Positions 8,177-17,369 of a stretch of DNA of 64,000 nucleotides are shown piece after piece. The notes beneath the pieces were generated by a model. That model was not told the origin of the DNA and did not search any database. It worked only from the letters and a program-made list of their open reading frames with translations. Each line of letters starts with the position of its first letter. Within the stretch, counting starts at the first letter, position 1. The DNA comes from Undibacterium cyanobacteriorum (GTDB lineage Bacteria > Pseudomonadota > Gammaproteobacteria > Burkholderiales > Burkholderiaceae_D): the NCBI RefSeq assembly GCF_031326225.1, contig NZ_CP133720.1, positions 3,038,001-3,102,000 of the forward strand, written 5' to 3'. The position numbers and the translations under genes are program-made.

Positions 8177-9130
8177 ATGTCTACTACCAAACACGCACAT
8201 GTTTTGATTCTTGGTTCTGGCCCAGCAGGATACTCTGCCGCAGTCTACGCGGCCCGTGCCAACCTGAAACCGGTGTTGATTACCGGCGTTGAACAAGGTG
8301 GTCAATTGATGACTACAACAGATGTTGAAAACTGGCCCGCAGATCCAAACGGCGTGCAAGGCCCAGAGTTGATGCAGCGTTTCTTGCAGCACGCAGAACG
8401 ATTCAACACTGAAATCATTTTCGATTACATCCATACCGCCAAGCTCACTGAAAAGCCTATCCGTTTGATCGGCGATCAAGGCGAATACACTTGCGATTCT
8501 TTGATTATCGCGACTGGTGCATCGGCGCAATACCTCGGCTTACCATCGGAAGAAGCTTTCATGGGCAAAGGCGTATCGGCTTGCGCAACCTGCGATGGTT
8601 TCTTCTACCGCGGCAAAGAAGTCGCCGTGGTCGGCGGTGGTAATACGGCCGTTGAAGAAGCCCTGTATTTGTCCAATATCGCCAGCAAAGTGACCGTCAT
8701 CCATCGTCGCGACAAGTTCCGTGCTGAAGCGATTTTGATTGATCGTTTGATGGCCAAAGTTGCAGAAGGCAAAGTTGAAGTCAGATGGAATCACACGCTT
8801 GATGAAGTCACAGGCGACGATTCTGGCGTGACGGGCATCAACATTAAAGCCGCCGATGGCAGCATTAGCGCGGTGCCAGTCCATGGCGTGTTTATCGCGA
8901 TCGGTCACAAGCCAAATACCAGCATCTTTGAAGGTCAGTTGGAGATGAAGAACGGTTACATCATCACCAAGATGGGTAACGAAGGTATGGCAACTGCGAC
9001 CAATGTTGCGGGCGTATTCGCAGCGGGTGACGTGCAAGATCATATCTATCGCCAAGCGATTACCAGCGCGGGCACTGGCTGTATGGCCGCACTAGACGCG
9101 CAACGCTACCTCGAAGGCGAAGCACACTAA
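8177..9130 (+). CDS. trxB: Thioredoxin-disulfide reductase TrxB
   Basis: FAD flavoprotein that passes electrons from NADPH to thioredoxin. It is 317 residues, typical for the low-molecular-weight enzyme. Visible are the N-terminal FAD-binding GSGPAGYSAA motif, the redox CATC (Cys136 and Cys139), the NADPH-binding GGGNTA loop, and the C-terminal FAD motif GVFAAGDV. ATG 8177 with GGA upstream fits the family N-terminus; a TTG 24 bp earlier adds nothing conserved. The gene stands alone, with a large dyad upstream and a terminator downstream. Confidence 0.97.
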   Translation: MSTTKHAHVLILGSGPAGYSAAVYAARANLKPVLITGVEQGGQLMTTTDVENWPADPNGVQGPELMQRFLQHAERFNTEIIFDYIHTAKLTEKPIRLIGDQGEYTCDSLIIATGASAQYLGLPSEEAFMGKGVSACATCDGFFYRGKEVAVVGGGNTAVEEALYLSNIASKVTVIHRRDKFRAEAILIDRLMAKVAEGKVEVRWNHTLDEVTGDDSGVTGINIKAADGSISAVPVHGVFIAIGHKPNTSIFEGQLEMKNGYIITKMGNEGMATATNVAGVFAAGDVQDHIYRQAITSAGTGCMAALDAQRYLEGEAH

Positions 9131-9178
9131 ATTTGCACCGCACTTTAGTGCGCGTTCGATTGCAAAAAAGGAAAAACG

Positions 9179-9215
9179 GCCAAGCCTGTTCGCACTAGCT
9201 TGGCTTGTTTTTTAT
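9179..9215 (+). terminator. Rho-independent terminator of trxB
   Basis: GCCAAGC (9179-9185) pairs with GCTTGGC (9198-9204) and is followed by TTGTTTTTT. A smaller CGCACT/AGTGCG hairpin lies between the trxB stop and this structure. Confidence 0.85.
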
Positions 9216-9246
9216 CACTGTTTGATTTTGTTTTCACATTGAGACT

Positions 9247-9894
9247 ATGGCTGGTTCTCTCAAATCATTGGCTGATTTACAGCAAGTCAGTAAGCAACTA
9301 AAAGCACAACAAGAACTGCGCGCCAAGCAAGAGGCTGAACGCAAAGCACGCGAAAAACAGGCTGCTTTGGAAGCCAATCTATTTCGTAATACAGTCGGTG
9401 AAGTGCAAGCCCTGAAATCCAAGAATGTGGCAAATCACCACCCACAACCGCCCAAACCAGCACCGATCCCCTATCAATATTTGGCAGACGAAAAAGCCGC
9501 TTTTCAAGAATCGATCTCGGATGAATTTGACGCGGCCAGTTTGCTCGACTCCGACGAAAACCTTAGCTACACGCGTCCTGGTGTTGGTATCGACGTCGCC
9601 AAGAAACTACGCCAAGGTGAATGGACCATTCAAGCGCAACTCGACCTCCACGGGATGCGCCGCGACCAAGCACGCGACAACCTCGGCGAATTCATTCGTC
9701 GCTGTGTCCGCAATGGTTACCGTTGCGTACGCGTGATCCATGGTAAAGGCCTAGGCTCGGTCAACAAAGAGCCCGTGTTGAAGAACAAAGTCAGGAATTG
9801 GCTCATTCAAAAGGAAGAAGTGATCGCCTTTAGCCAAGCCACGGCAGCCGATGGTGGTGCTGGTGCGCTGATCGTCCTACTCCGTTCCAGCTAA
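9247..9894 (+). CDS. Smr (small MutS-related) domain protein
   Basis: A 215-residue protein with two parts. Residues ~1-60 are rich in Lys, Glu, Gln and Ala and should form a coiled coil. Residues ~128-212 are a C-terminal Smr domain with LDLHGMRRDQA and VIHGKGLGS, the conserved LDLHG and HGKG motifs. Stand-alone Smr proteins of this type (YdaL/SmrA or SmrB group) bind or cleave branched DNA or, in SmrB, mRNA on collided ribosomes; the substrate here cannot be told from sequence. It follows the trxB terminator, so it probably has its own promoter. Confidence 0.85.
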   Translation: MAGSLKSLADLQQVSKQLKAQQELRAKQEAERKAREKQAALEANLFRNTVGEVQALKSKNVANHHPQPPKPAPIPYQYLADEKAAFQESISDEFDAASLLDSDENLSYTRPGVGIDVAKKLRQGEWTIQAQLDLHGMRRDQARDNLGEFIRRCVRNGYRCVRVIHGKGLGSVNKEPVLKNKVRNWLIQKEEVIAFSQATAADGGAGALIVLLRSS

Positions 9895-9925
9895 GAATTC
9901 TAATGGAGCTCAGGTGAAATTTCGC

Positions 9926-10804
9926 CTATTCCGTTTTGAAAAAATCAATAAAAGCGCGCAACTTCATCGGCAATTGCGCCCGACTCGGGAAATACAAGTA
10001 CATACGCTCGGCGGGTGGCATGTAGTCATGCAGAATCTCTTGCAAGTAGCCACTAGCAATCAAATGCTCGACATAGCTTTGATAAGTATAACAAATTCCC
10101 AAACCATCCATCGAAGCGCGCACGAGGGTTTGAAAATCATCACTAACAAATGATCCCGTAGTGACCACTTTCAACAGCTTCTGCCGTTTCAAGAACTCCC
10201 AAGCATAAAGCGCTCCGCTAGGAAATCGGAATTGCAAACAATTATGTTGCAATAACTGATCAGGGTGGTTGGGTATTCCATGTTTTTGTAAATAACTTGG
10301 CGCAGCACAAGTCACAAAAGGGAGCGTTGGGCCGATCGGTATCGCCACCATATCTTGCTGCAAGCTCTCGCCAAATCGAATACCCGCATCAAACCCTTCC
10401 TCAACAATATCGACCAATTGATCACTCACGACGACTTCTAGTTGCAGCTCAGGATAGTGGTGATAAAACTCAGTAAGACGTGGAGCCAACACCAAGTGCG
10501 CCGCGGCACGGGGTACATTTAAACGCAAAACTCCTCGTGGACTCTGACGCAGGCTATTGACATCATCGAAGGCTTGCTCGATATCTTGCATTGCCGGCCC
10601 AAGCTTTCGCAATAAGGCTTCACCAGCTTCACTCAGACTGACACTGCGCGTCGTTCGGTGCAACAAACGCGCGCCTAAGCTCTGTTCGAGCTTACTCATG
10701 CTATGACTGACTGCCGATGGCGTCAATTTCAACTCGAGTGCCGCACGCCGAAAGTTACGCGTACGAGCGACAACCACGAAAATATGCAGGGCATTCAAAT
10801 CCAT
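9926..10804 (-). CDS. LysR-family transcriptional regulator
   Basis: 292 residues. The N-terminal winged helix-turn-helix (1-60) has the LysR pattern ALHIFVVVARTRNF, AALELKLTPSAVSHSMSKLEQ. The periplasmic-binding-protein-like effector domain occupies ~90-290. It is divergent from a short-chain dehydrogenase gene, a classic layout in which the regulator controls its neighbour. The shared 193-bp gap carries a LysR-type dyad at 10872-10888. The effector is unknown. Confidence 0.92.
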   Translation of the reverse strand: MDLNALHIFVVVARTRNFRRAALELKLTPSAVSHSMSKLEQSLGARLLHRTTRSVSLSEAGEALLRKLGPAMQDIEQAFDDVNSLRQSPRGVLRLNVPRAAAHLVLAPRLTEFYHHYPELQLEVVVSDQLVDIVEEGFDAGIRFGESLQQDMVAIPIGPTLPFVTCAAPSYLQKHGIPNHPDQLLQHNCLQFRFPSGALYAWEFLKRQKLLKVVTTGSFVSDDFQTLVRASMDGLGICYTYQSYVEHLIASGYLQEILHDYMPPAERMYLYFPSRAQLPMKLRAFIDFFKTE

Positions 10805-10871
10805 ACTTCACTCCATCGTGTGTGAATCTTAGCACGAACTTCAATAAGTGAAAATTACTCACCAATCCATT

Positions 10872-10888
10872 CAATTATAAGCTAATTG
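10872..10888. promoter_or_regulatory. Candidate LysR binding dyad
   Basis: CAATTA and TAATTG are inverted around a 5-bp spacer, between the divergent LysR and SDR genes. The size and AT-rich arms fit the usual T-N11-A LysR box. Confidence 0.5.
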
Positions 10889-10997
10889 TATTCACCAATA
10901 GCGCTCACTACAATGCCCCTTCAAGGTCTCTCCCATGAACGCTCATGGAGCATCGCTTGATTTTATTTCGTCGCACTTCATTCTCAAAGGGTTACAC

Positions 10998-11753
10998 ATG
11001 ACAACAGCAAATTTTTCAGGTAAAACCATCTTCATCACAGGCGGCAACTCGGGCATCGGTTACGCGAGCGCTCACTATTTCATCGAACATGGCGCCAAGC
11101 GCGTTTACATCGGCGCCCGCGACCTTAACAAACTTGAGCAAGCAAAACAAAAGCTAGGTGACAAACTCAGCATCATCCAGGTGGATCTTACTCAAGTCGC
11201 TTCGATTTCGGCGATGGTGCAGCAGCTTGGCGATGAAAAAATTGACGTTTTATTTGCGAACGCTGGTATCGCCGAAAACAATGTCATGGGAGACACCAGC
11301 GAAGTTCAATTCGACGCCACTTTCGATACCAATGTCAAAGGACTTTTCTTCACCGTACAAGGCTTGTTGTCCTGCTTAAGTGACGGTGGAAACATTATCT
11401 TGAACGCGTCGGTCGCATCCAATAAAGGCATGAACTTCTTGAGTGTGTATAGCGCTAGCAAAGCGGCAGTCCGCTCTTTCGCGCGTACTTGGTGTAACGA
11501 TCTTAAAGGGCGCAAAATCCGTGTCAACACGATTAGTCCCGGTGTGACCGAAACGCCCATTCTACAAACAGGTCTGAAAATGAACGAAGAAAGTCTGCAG
11601 GGATTAAAACACTACTTAGGTGATACTGTTCCTGCGGGGCGTATCGCGGCACCAGAAGAGATTGCCGAAGTGGTCGGATTTTTAGCCTCAGACGCGGCCA
11701 GTTTTGTGAACGGGATCGAGCTCTGTGTCGATGGTGGTTTTACACAGATCTAA
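10998..11753 (+). CDS. Short-chain dehydrogenase/reductase (SDR)
   Basis: NAD(P)-dependent oxidoreductase of 251 residues. Visible are the Rossmann motif TGGNSGIG, the NAG motif in LFANAGIAE, and the Ser-Tyr-Lys catalytic set in NASVASNKGMNFLSVYSASKAA. The C-terminus CVDGGFTQI is typical of classical SDRs. ATG 10998 is chosen because AAAGGG sits just upstream; an in-frame ATG at 10935 would add 21 residues unlike the family. Probably regulated by the divergent LysR gene. The substrate is unknown. Confidence 0.9.
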   Translation: MTTANFSGKTIFITGGNSGIGYASAHYFIEHGAKRVYIGARDLNKLEQAKQKLGDKLSIIQVDLTQVASISAMVQQLGDEKIDVLFANAGIAENNVMGDTSEVQFDATFDTNVKGLFFTVQGLLSCLSDGGNIILNASVASNKGMNFLSVYSASKAAVRSFARTWCNDLKGRKIRVNTISPGVTETPILQTGLKMNEESLQGLKHYLGDTVPAGRIAAPEEIAEVVGFLASDAASFVNGIELCVDGGFTQI

Positions 11754-11860
11754 CACCACACCCGACTCGATTTGATGGATAAGCGAGAACTTCAATCGCC
11801 AAACCTAGCGGACATCAGTAGCACAACGCGTGCGTCTGATGTCCGATGTACACAGCAAGC

Positions 11861-12199
11861 TTAAACAGCCTCTGGACCGGTTTCACCAGTGCGAATGCGA
11901 ATCACCTGTTCTACATTCTGCACAAAGATCTTACCGTCACCGATCTTACCGGTATGCGCGGCCTTAATGATTGCATCCACGACTTCGTCGCAGACATTGT
12001 CGTCCACCACGACTTCGACTTTAATCTTCGGCAGAAAATCGACCACATATTCTGCGCCACGATACAACTCTGTGTGGCCCTTTTGACGACCAAAGCCTTT
12101 GACTTCGGTCACAGTCAAACCGGTCACGCCGACTTCTGCCAAACCTTCACGAACTTCGTCTAACTTAAATGGTTTAATGATTGCAGTGATTTGTTTCAT
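11861..12199 (-). CDS. glnB: Nitrogen regulatory protein P-II (GlnB/GlnK)
   Basis: Trimeric signalling protein that senses 2-oxoglutarate and ATP/ADP and reports nitrogen status. 112 residues, the usual length. The T-loop TELYRGAEYVVDF carries Tyr51, the site uridylylated by GlnD. It follows nadE after a 39-bp gap on the same strand. No amtB is adjacent, which favours GlnB over GlnK, and the nadE neighbour agrees with betaproteobacterial order. Confidence 0.95.
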   Translation of the reverse strand: MKQITAIIKPFKLDEVREGLAEVGVTGLTVTEVKGFGRQKGHTELYRGAEYVVDFLPKIKVEVVVDDNVCDEVVDAIIKAAHTGKIGDGKIFVQNVEQVIRIRTGETGPEAV

Positions 12200-12227
12200 A
12201 ATGTCCTCGATGAAAATATTCTTGTCT

Positions 12228-12253
12228 AGTCTCGGAATTTAGTCTCGGAATTT
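12228..12253. repeat. 13-bp tandem duplication at the nadE stop
   Basis: AGTCTCGGAATTT occurs twice end to end (12228-12240, 12241-12253). On the minus strand it repeats the last nadE codons and the stop, so the second copy lies in the nadE-glnB spacer. Confidence 0.85.
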
Positions 12254-13852
12254 CGATGTAATTGGGTAACGCCAATCTCGACCAAAAGCGCGATGAGTAA
12301 TGCGTATGCCCACTGGCGCTTGACGACGCTTGTATTCGTTAATTTTAATCAAGCGCGTAATCTTTTCCACATCTGCTTCAGCATAACCAGCAGCGACAAT
12401 CTCAGCACGCGATTGGTTTTCTTCCATGTAGCGTTGCATGATGCCATCCAAAATCTCATATTCCGGCAGGCTGTCCTGATCTTTCTGATCAGGGCGTAAT
12501 TCGGCTGAAGGTGGACGGGTGATGATGCGTTCAGGGATGACATCCGACAGCGAATTACGATAAGCACACAAACGATAGACCAAGGTCTTGGCGATATCTT
12601 TGATCACCGCAAAACCGCCCGCCATATCGCCATACAGGGTGCAATAGCCGACCGCCATTTCACTCTTGTTTCCAGTGGTCAGAACGATCGAGCCGTATTT
12701 ATTCGACATCGCCATCAATATCGTGCCACGAATCCGCGCTTGAATATTTTCTTCGGTCGTATCTTCTTTCAAGCCAGCGAACTCTTGGCTCAAGGTCTCG
12801 CGGAAAGCGCTGAAACATTGGTTGATCGAAATCTCGTCGTAACGCACACCGAGGCGTTTTGCCATATCTCTTGAATCAAGCCAAGAAATATCTGCCGTGT
12901 AAGGCGACGGCATCATGACCGCACGAACTTTATCGACACCCAAGGCATCGACCGCGATCGCCAAGGTCAAAGCCGAATCAACGCCCCCAGAGAATCCAAT
13001 TAACACGCTAGGGAATCCATTCTTGCCGACGTAATCACGCACGCCCAGAACCAGCGCTTGATACACTTGGGCTTCAACGCTGAGTTCAGCCGCACATTCG
13101 GTAGGCAATGGGCGCGCACCATCGAACTCCACGATGCGCAATTGTTGTTGGCAATGCGCGAGTTTCGCCACACACTGCCCCTCCACATCAAGCACGAAAG
13201 AGTTGCCATCGAAAATCAATTCGTCCTGCCCACCAACTAAATTGGCATACACCAAACTCAAGCCATGCGCACTAACATTCTCGCGCATCACGTCGAGGCG
13301 CAAGGCTTCTTTGTTCATATGAAATGGTGAGCCATTCGGCACCAACAATACTTGGGCACCGGCGTTTTTCGCCATACTTGGCGCCGCGTGATTCCAAGTA
13401 TCTTCGCAAATATTGACGCCAAAGCGCGTGCCTTTCACTTCGAAGACAAGCGCTTCATTGCCGCTATCAAAATAACGCTTCTCATCGAACACCATATCGT
13501 TTGGCAAAGCGTGTTTATGGTAAGTGCCAACGACCTCGCCCTGAAGCAAAAGTGAAACTGCGTTATAGTGTTTATCGTCAACTTGGTGTGGATGCCCTAC
13601 CAGAACATGCAAATCACCAAGAGCCGCAAGACGTTGTGCCAAGCTATTTAAAACTTTGTCTGCTTCAAGATAAAAGCCAGCACGTAACAATAAGTCTTCG
13701 GGCGGATAACCAACCAAGGACAATTCGGGCGTGACCACGATGTCAGCACCAAGCTCTTTCGCTTGACTGGCATAATCAAAAATAAGATTGGCATTCGCCT
13801 CTAGCGCGCCAACTACACTGTTTATCTGAGCAATAGCAACTTTGACCGTCAT
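12239..13852 (-). CDS. nadE: Glutamine-dependent NAD+ synthetase
   Basis: Last step of NAD+ synthesis: amidates nicotinic acid adenine dinucleotide, using ammonia released from glutamine. The 537-residue product joins an N-terminal nitrilase-type glutaminase (~1-250) to a C-terminal synthetase. Glutaminase landmarks are VTPELSLVGYPPEDL, MVFDEKRYF and VNICEDTW, which hold the Glu-Lys-Cys triad. The synthetase has the ATP-pyrophosphatase loop GFSGGVDSALTLA. ATG 13852 opens the conserved MTVKVAIAQIN; an in-frame TTG at 13864 is less likely. It is followed by glnB in a probable operon. Confidence 0.96.
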   Translation of the reverse strand: MTVKVAIAQINSVVGALEANANLIFDYASQAKELGADIVVTPELSLVGYPPEDLLLRAGFYLEADKVLNSLAQRLAALGDLHVLVGHPHQVDDKHYNAVSLLLQGEVVGTYHKHALPNDMVFDEKRYFDSGNEALVFEVKGTRFGVNICEDTWNHAAPSMAKNAGAQVLLVPNGSPFHMNKEALRLDVMRENVSAHGLSLVYANLVGGQDELIFDGNSFVLDVEGQCVAKLAHCQQQLRIVEFDGARPLPTECAAELSVEAQVYQALVLGVRDYVGKNGFPSVLIGFSGGVDSALTLAIAVDALGVDKVRAVMMPSPYTADISWLDSRDMAKRLGVRYDEISINQCFSAFRETLSQEFAGLKEDTTEENIQARIRGTILMAMSNKYGSIVLTTGNKSEMAVGYCTLYGDMAGGFAVIKDIAKTLVYRLCAYRNSLSDVIPERIITRPPSAELRPDQKDQDSLPEYEILDGIMQRYMEENQSRAEIVAAGYAEADVEKITRLIKINEYKRRQAPVGIRITHRAFGRDWRYPITSKFRD

Positions 13853-13870
13853 ACTTAAATTCAATCAGCA

Positions 13871-15028
13871 ATGAAATCCGAAGACGTACATTATCGCACG
13901 CAGATAGTCGAATCACTAACTGAGATTGACGCCGAAGAGTGGCAAACATTGCTTGATCAGCAAGATCATCCCAATCCTTTCCTTTCGTACGCATTCCTTG
14001 CCGCGCTTGAGAACAATGGCTGCGTTGGTGGCAAAACCGGATGGCATAGTCGCTACTTTTGCCTCAAACTCAACGGGAAATTGGAGGGAGTAGTTCCCTT
14101 TTACGAGAAACATCACTCCTATGGTGAGTATGTTTTTGATTGGGCTTGGGCGAATGCCTACCACCAGCATGGCCTCGAATACTATCCGAAACTCCTTGCC
14201 GCCACGCCCTTTACGCCTGTGACAGGCAACCGACTGCTCGCGAGCTCAGCACAGGCTCGTCGAGCACTAATCAAGGAACTGCAACAACTACGAGAGCTCG
14301 AACTGTACTCATCCACCCATCTACTCTTTGCGACCGAGGAAGAAACAAAGGCGCTCGAAAACGTAGGTTTTCTGGTGCGTCAAAACGTGCAATTCCATTG
14401 GAAGAATCAGCAATACAAACACTTCGACGACTTTCTGGCAAATCTGTCAGCGAAGAAAAGCAAGAGTATTCGAGCAGAGCGACGCAAAGTTAGTGAAGCG
14501 GGAATTCATTTCAAACGCAAAGTCGGCGCCGACATCGGCGCTGAAGATTGGCGTTTTTTCGCGCAATGCTATGACAACACCTATCATCAACATCACTCCT
14601 CACCTTATCTCAACCTCGGATTCTTTCAGGAGATCGGCGACACCATGCGTGATCAGGTGATGTTAATTTGCGCCTATCGCGAGAACACTGCAATCGGTGC
14701 AGCCCTCTTTTTGTTTAATGAAGAGCGCCTTTACGGCCGCTACTGGGGATGTACCGAATATGTTCCCTGCCTCCACTTTGAAACCGCCTACTATCAAGCA
14801 TTGGAGTTTTGCATAGAACGCGGCATACTGTGGTTTGAAGGAGGAGCGCAAGGAGAACATAAGATGGCGCGCGGCTTCATGCCACACACAATGTACTCGG
14901 CGCACTATCTACGTGAACCCGCATTCTATGATGCGGTCGCGAACTTTCTGAAGCATGAAAAAAATGGTGTTTCGGAATACATCGACGAACTGCACGAACA
15001 CACACCATTTCGTGAACAACAAAGTTAG
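13871..15028 (+). CDS. FemAB/GNAT-like protein of the DUF482 family (COG3146)
   Basis: 385 residues resembling the COG3146 group of predicted acyl-N-acyltransferases with a FemAB/GNAT fold. Supporting stretches are WHSRYFCLKLNGKLEGVVP at the N-terminus, SKSIRAERRKV in the middle and the FEGGAQGEHKMARGFMP motif near the C-terminus, which is characteristic of this family. There is no signal peptide or transmembrane segment. The reaction is not established; an aminoacyl or acyl transfer is a family-level inference. Divergent from nadE with only 18 bp between start codons, so promoters must overlap the genes. Confidence 0.78.
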   Translation: MKSEDVHYRTQIVESLTEIDAEEWQTLLDQQDHPNPFLSYAFLAALENNGCVGGKTGWHSRYFCLKLNGKLEGVVPFYEKHHSYGEYVFDWAWANAYHQHGLEYYPKLLAATPFTPVTGNRLLASSAQARRALIKELQQLRELELYSSTHLLFATEEETKALENVGFLVRQNVQFHWKNQQYKHFDDFLANLSAKKSKSIRAERRKVSEAGIHFKRKVGADIGAEDWRFFAQCYDNTYHQHHSSPYLNLGFFQEIGDTMRDQVMLICAYRENTAIGAALFLFNEERLYGRYWGCTEYVPCLHFETAYYQALEFCIERGILWFEGGAQGEHKMARGFMPHTMYSAHYLREPAFYDAVANFLKHEKNGVSEYIDELHEHTPFREQQS

Positions 15029-15359
15029 TCCGATCACGTGTTTCGCAAAGTTGCCGTAACTCGCCTTATTTGACCGATAACACCAGTAGCTTGCCCAGCA
15101 ACAACAAGGAAGAGTAGGATGCTCTTAAATTGGAAAAATTCAATTCCAACAGCTGAAAGTTTGATCACGCAAAACCTTTAAAACCAGTGCAAATTGAAAC
15201 TTTTTCACTCTGGATTGCAACAATAGTGTCGTCAATGTAGTCTCTAGCATCGTGAAATTCTGTTAAATCCTATAAAATGTGCGCTTGCAAAATGAGAATT
15301 GATTTGGTCAATTTGCATTTTTAGCAATAACACCACTTTATTTCGGAAGTCCAAGAAGC
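15029..15359. other. Intergenic region upstream of the kinase gene
   Basis: 331 bp, AT-rich, no convincing gene. TATAAA at about 15270 could serve as a -10 for the kinase gene. No terminator or other repeat was seen. Confidence 0.4.
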
Positions 15360-16388
15360 ATGGTTCAAAACGTCCACTTAGCCAGTAACGCTGCTCCTTC
15401 GAAAGCGCCAATGCGTCGGATTGGTCGTTTTACGATCACAGATAAGTTAGGCAGCGGCTCAAATGGCAATGTCATGTTAGGCCATGACCCGGTGATTGAT
15501 CGTCCGGTCGCCATTAAGATCTTGAACAATCCTAGTGGTGCGACGGACAAGAAACAGCGCGAACAGCAATTCATCAATGAAGCACGCGCCGCCGGTCGCT
15601 TGTCTCACCCCAATATCGTAACGATCTACGATGCCTCGACTGAAGGTGGAACTACCTTCATCGCCATGGAATTTTTGCAAGGCAAAGACTTACGTGAGCT
15701 CATGGCCAATGGCAAACGCTTTGACATTATCGAGGCGGCAAGCATTGCCTATAAAGTGGCGAATGCGCTCGCCTTTGCACATAATCAAGGCGTTATTCAT
15801 CGCGACATCAAGCCTGCCAATATCTTCTTAGTTGGTGACAACCAACCGAAGGTCGTGGACTTTGGTATCGCACGAGTCCCGAATCGCACACTCGATGCAG
15901 AAGGACAACCGCAAACCCTATTCAAAAATAATTTGATGGGGACACCGAATTACATGTCGCCCGAACAGGCTGCGAGCCAACCTGTGACTGCACTCACCGA
16001 CGTCTATTCACTCGGTGCGACACTCTATGAAATGCTGACAAACCAGAAGCCTTTCCCCGCCTCTGACTTTGACAAGCTTCTCTACAACATCGCCCATAAA
16101 ACGCCTAAGTCACCTGACCTCATCAATCCAGAAGTACCGGAACGTTTAGCGCACATTGTGATGAAAGCGATGCAAAAGAAACCGCACCGTCGATATAAGA
16201 GCGCGGCTGAAATGGCATTGGCACTCAATAAATTTCTAGCCAAAGAAAAGCGTGCCCGTCGTAACGGTGGATCTTCATCATCAAGCCGCTCAAGTGCATC
16301 TGCAGTGGAAAAATCCAACCTGTTTTGGCTTGGTTGGGCCAGCTTCATCATTGCCACGATCTTGGTTGTTTTGGCCTACTTTAAGTAG
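15360..16388 (+). CDS. Membrane-anchored Hanks-type serine/threonine protein kinase
   Basis: 342 residues. The kinase domain spans about 22-290 with a Gly-rich loop GSGSNGNV, the ATP-anchoring Lys53, HRDIKPAN with catalytic Asp149, DFG at Asp167, and the GTPNYMSPEQ activation segment. A Ser-rich basic linker leads to a single C-terminal transmembrane helix (~320-340) and almost nothing beyond it. The kinase is therefore a cytoplasmic tail-anchored enzyme without a PASTA or other sensor. No phosphatase gene is adjacent and targets are unknown. GGAAG lies upstream of the ATG. Confidence 0.93.
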   Translation: MVQNVHLASNAAPSKAPMRRIGRFTITDKLGSGSNGNVMLGHDPVIDRPVAIKILNNPSGATDKKQREQQFINEARAAGRLSHPNIVTIYDASTEGGTTFIAMEFLQGKDLRELMANGKRFDIIEAASIAYKVANALAFAHNQGVIHRDIKPANIFLVGDNQPKVVDFGIARVPNRTLDAEGQPQTLFKNNLMGTPNYMSPEQAASQPVTALTDVYSLGATLYEMLTNQKPFPASDFDKLLYNIAHKTPKSPDLINPEVPERLAHIVMKAMQKKPHRRYKSAAEMALALNKFLAKEKRARRNGGSSSSSRSSASAVEKSNLFWLGWASFIIATILVVLAYFK

Positions 16389-16460
16389 ACAAAAGCGAAC
16401 TTCGAACTCGCAAAAGCCGAAGTAACATCACGCACTCTTACAGATTCAGTCGACAAAAAA

Positions 16461-16480
16461 GGCACCCGCGGGTGCCTTTT
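16461..16480 (+). terminator. Terminator between the kinase gene and ppa
   Basis: GGCACCC (16461-16467) pairs with GGGTGCC (16470-16476) across a 2-nt loop, followed by T and preceded by A runs, so it can serve both converging genes. Confidence 0.85.
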
Positions 16481-16568
16481 TATGCTCTGAACAAATGCTA
16501 CAGCTCTTCGACTTCGGAACGCCAAACCTTACGAGTATTTGACGCAACTCCGAAACGAATGAAGACCA

Positions 16569-17108
16569 TTAAGCCTGTTCGATTTTTTTGTAGTTCGCCA
16601 CGCCGTTCAAGATTTCTTCACGCGCTTCGTCTGGGCCGCCCCAACCTTCAACTTTAACCCACTTACCTTTTTCCAAATCTTTGTAGTGTTCGAAGAAATG
16701 TTGAATTTGCTTGAGGCGCAATTCGTTCATATCTTCTGGTTTTTGCCAGTGCTGGTAGATCGGCAAGATTTTATCGATAGGCACTGCCAACACTTTCGCA
16801 TCGGCACCTGCTTCGTCGTTCATCTTCAAGATACCGATAGGACGGCAACGAACGACCACGCCTGGAATCAATGGGAATGGTGTAATCACTAAAACGTCGA
16901 CCGGGTCACCGTCACCAGAAATGGTGTCAGGCACATAACCGTAGTTGCATGGGTAGTGCATTGCTGTACCCATGAAGCGATCAACAAAAATCGCGCCACT
17001 TTCTTTATCGACTTCGTACTTGATCGGATCGGCATTCATCGGGATTTCGATGATCACGTTAAAATCGTTTGGAACATCACGTCCAGCTGGGACTTTATTT
17101 AAGCTCAT
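16569..17108 (-). CDS. ppa: Inorganic pyrophosphatase (family I)
   Basis: Soluble Mg2+-dependent enzyme that hydrolyses pyrophosphate. 179 residues, typical of bacterial hexameric PPases. Landmarks are the ANYGY-like PCNYGYVPDT, the metal-binding GDGDPVDVLV signature and the C-terminal KWVKVEGWGG. A second, membrane-bound pyrophosphatase (hppA) lies at 38640-40862, so this organism has both a heat-wasting and an energy-conserving enzyme. Confidence 0.97.
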   Translation of the reverse strand: MSLNKVPAGRDVPNDFNVIIEIPMNADPIKYEVDKESGAIFVDRFMGTAMHYPCNYGYVPDTISGDGDPVDVLVITPFPLIPGVVVRCRPIGILKMNDEAGADAKVLAVPIDKILPIYQHWQKPEDMNELRLKQIQHFFEHYKDLEKGKWVKVEGWGGPDEAREEILNGVANYKKIEQA

Positions 17109-17279
17109 AATGCACTTTCAAAGTAAATCGAATAAATTCGGTAATGAATACGAGATTATAGCGATTTTTGATCTAATTTGGTGCGTTGCAACAGGATCCC
17201 AATAAAAACCTCTTGCACACAAGATAAGATTAACTGAATCCCATCTCGATCGGGCTTGCGCCCACCAGCTTTCCATAGC

Positions 17280-17308
17280 AAAAAACCAGCGCTGTAAAAG
17301 TCGCTGGC
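17280..17308 (-). terminator. Terminator of the hemCDXY operon
   Basis: On the minus strand CCAGCG (17308-17303) pairs with CGCTGG (17292-17287) and is followed by a run of seven T (17286-17280). It lies 62 bp beyond the hemY stop. Confidence 0.8.
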
Positions 17309-17369
17309 TTTTCATTGGTTTGCGTAAAACTAGGGAGTAGCAGACCTTAGATCCACCGCTCGTCAAGCA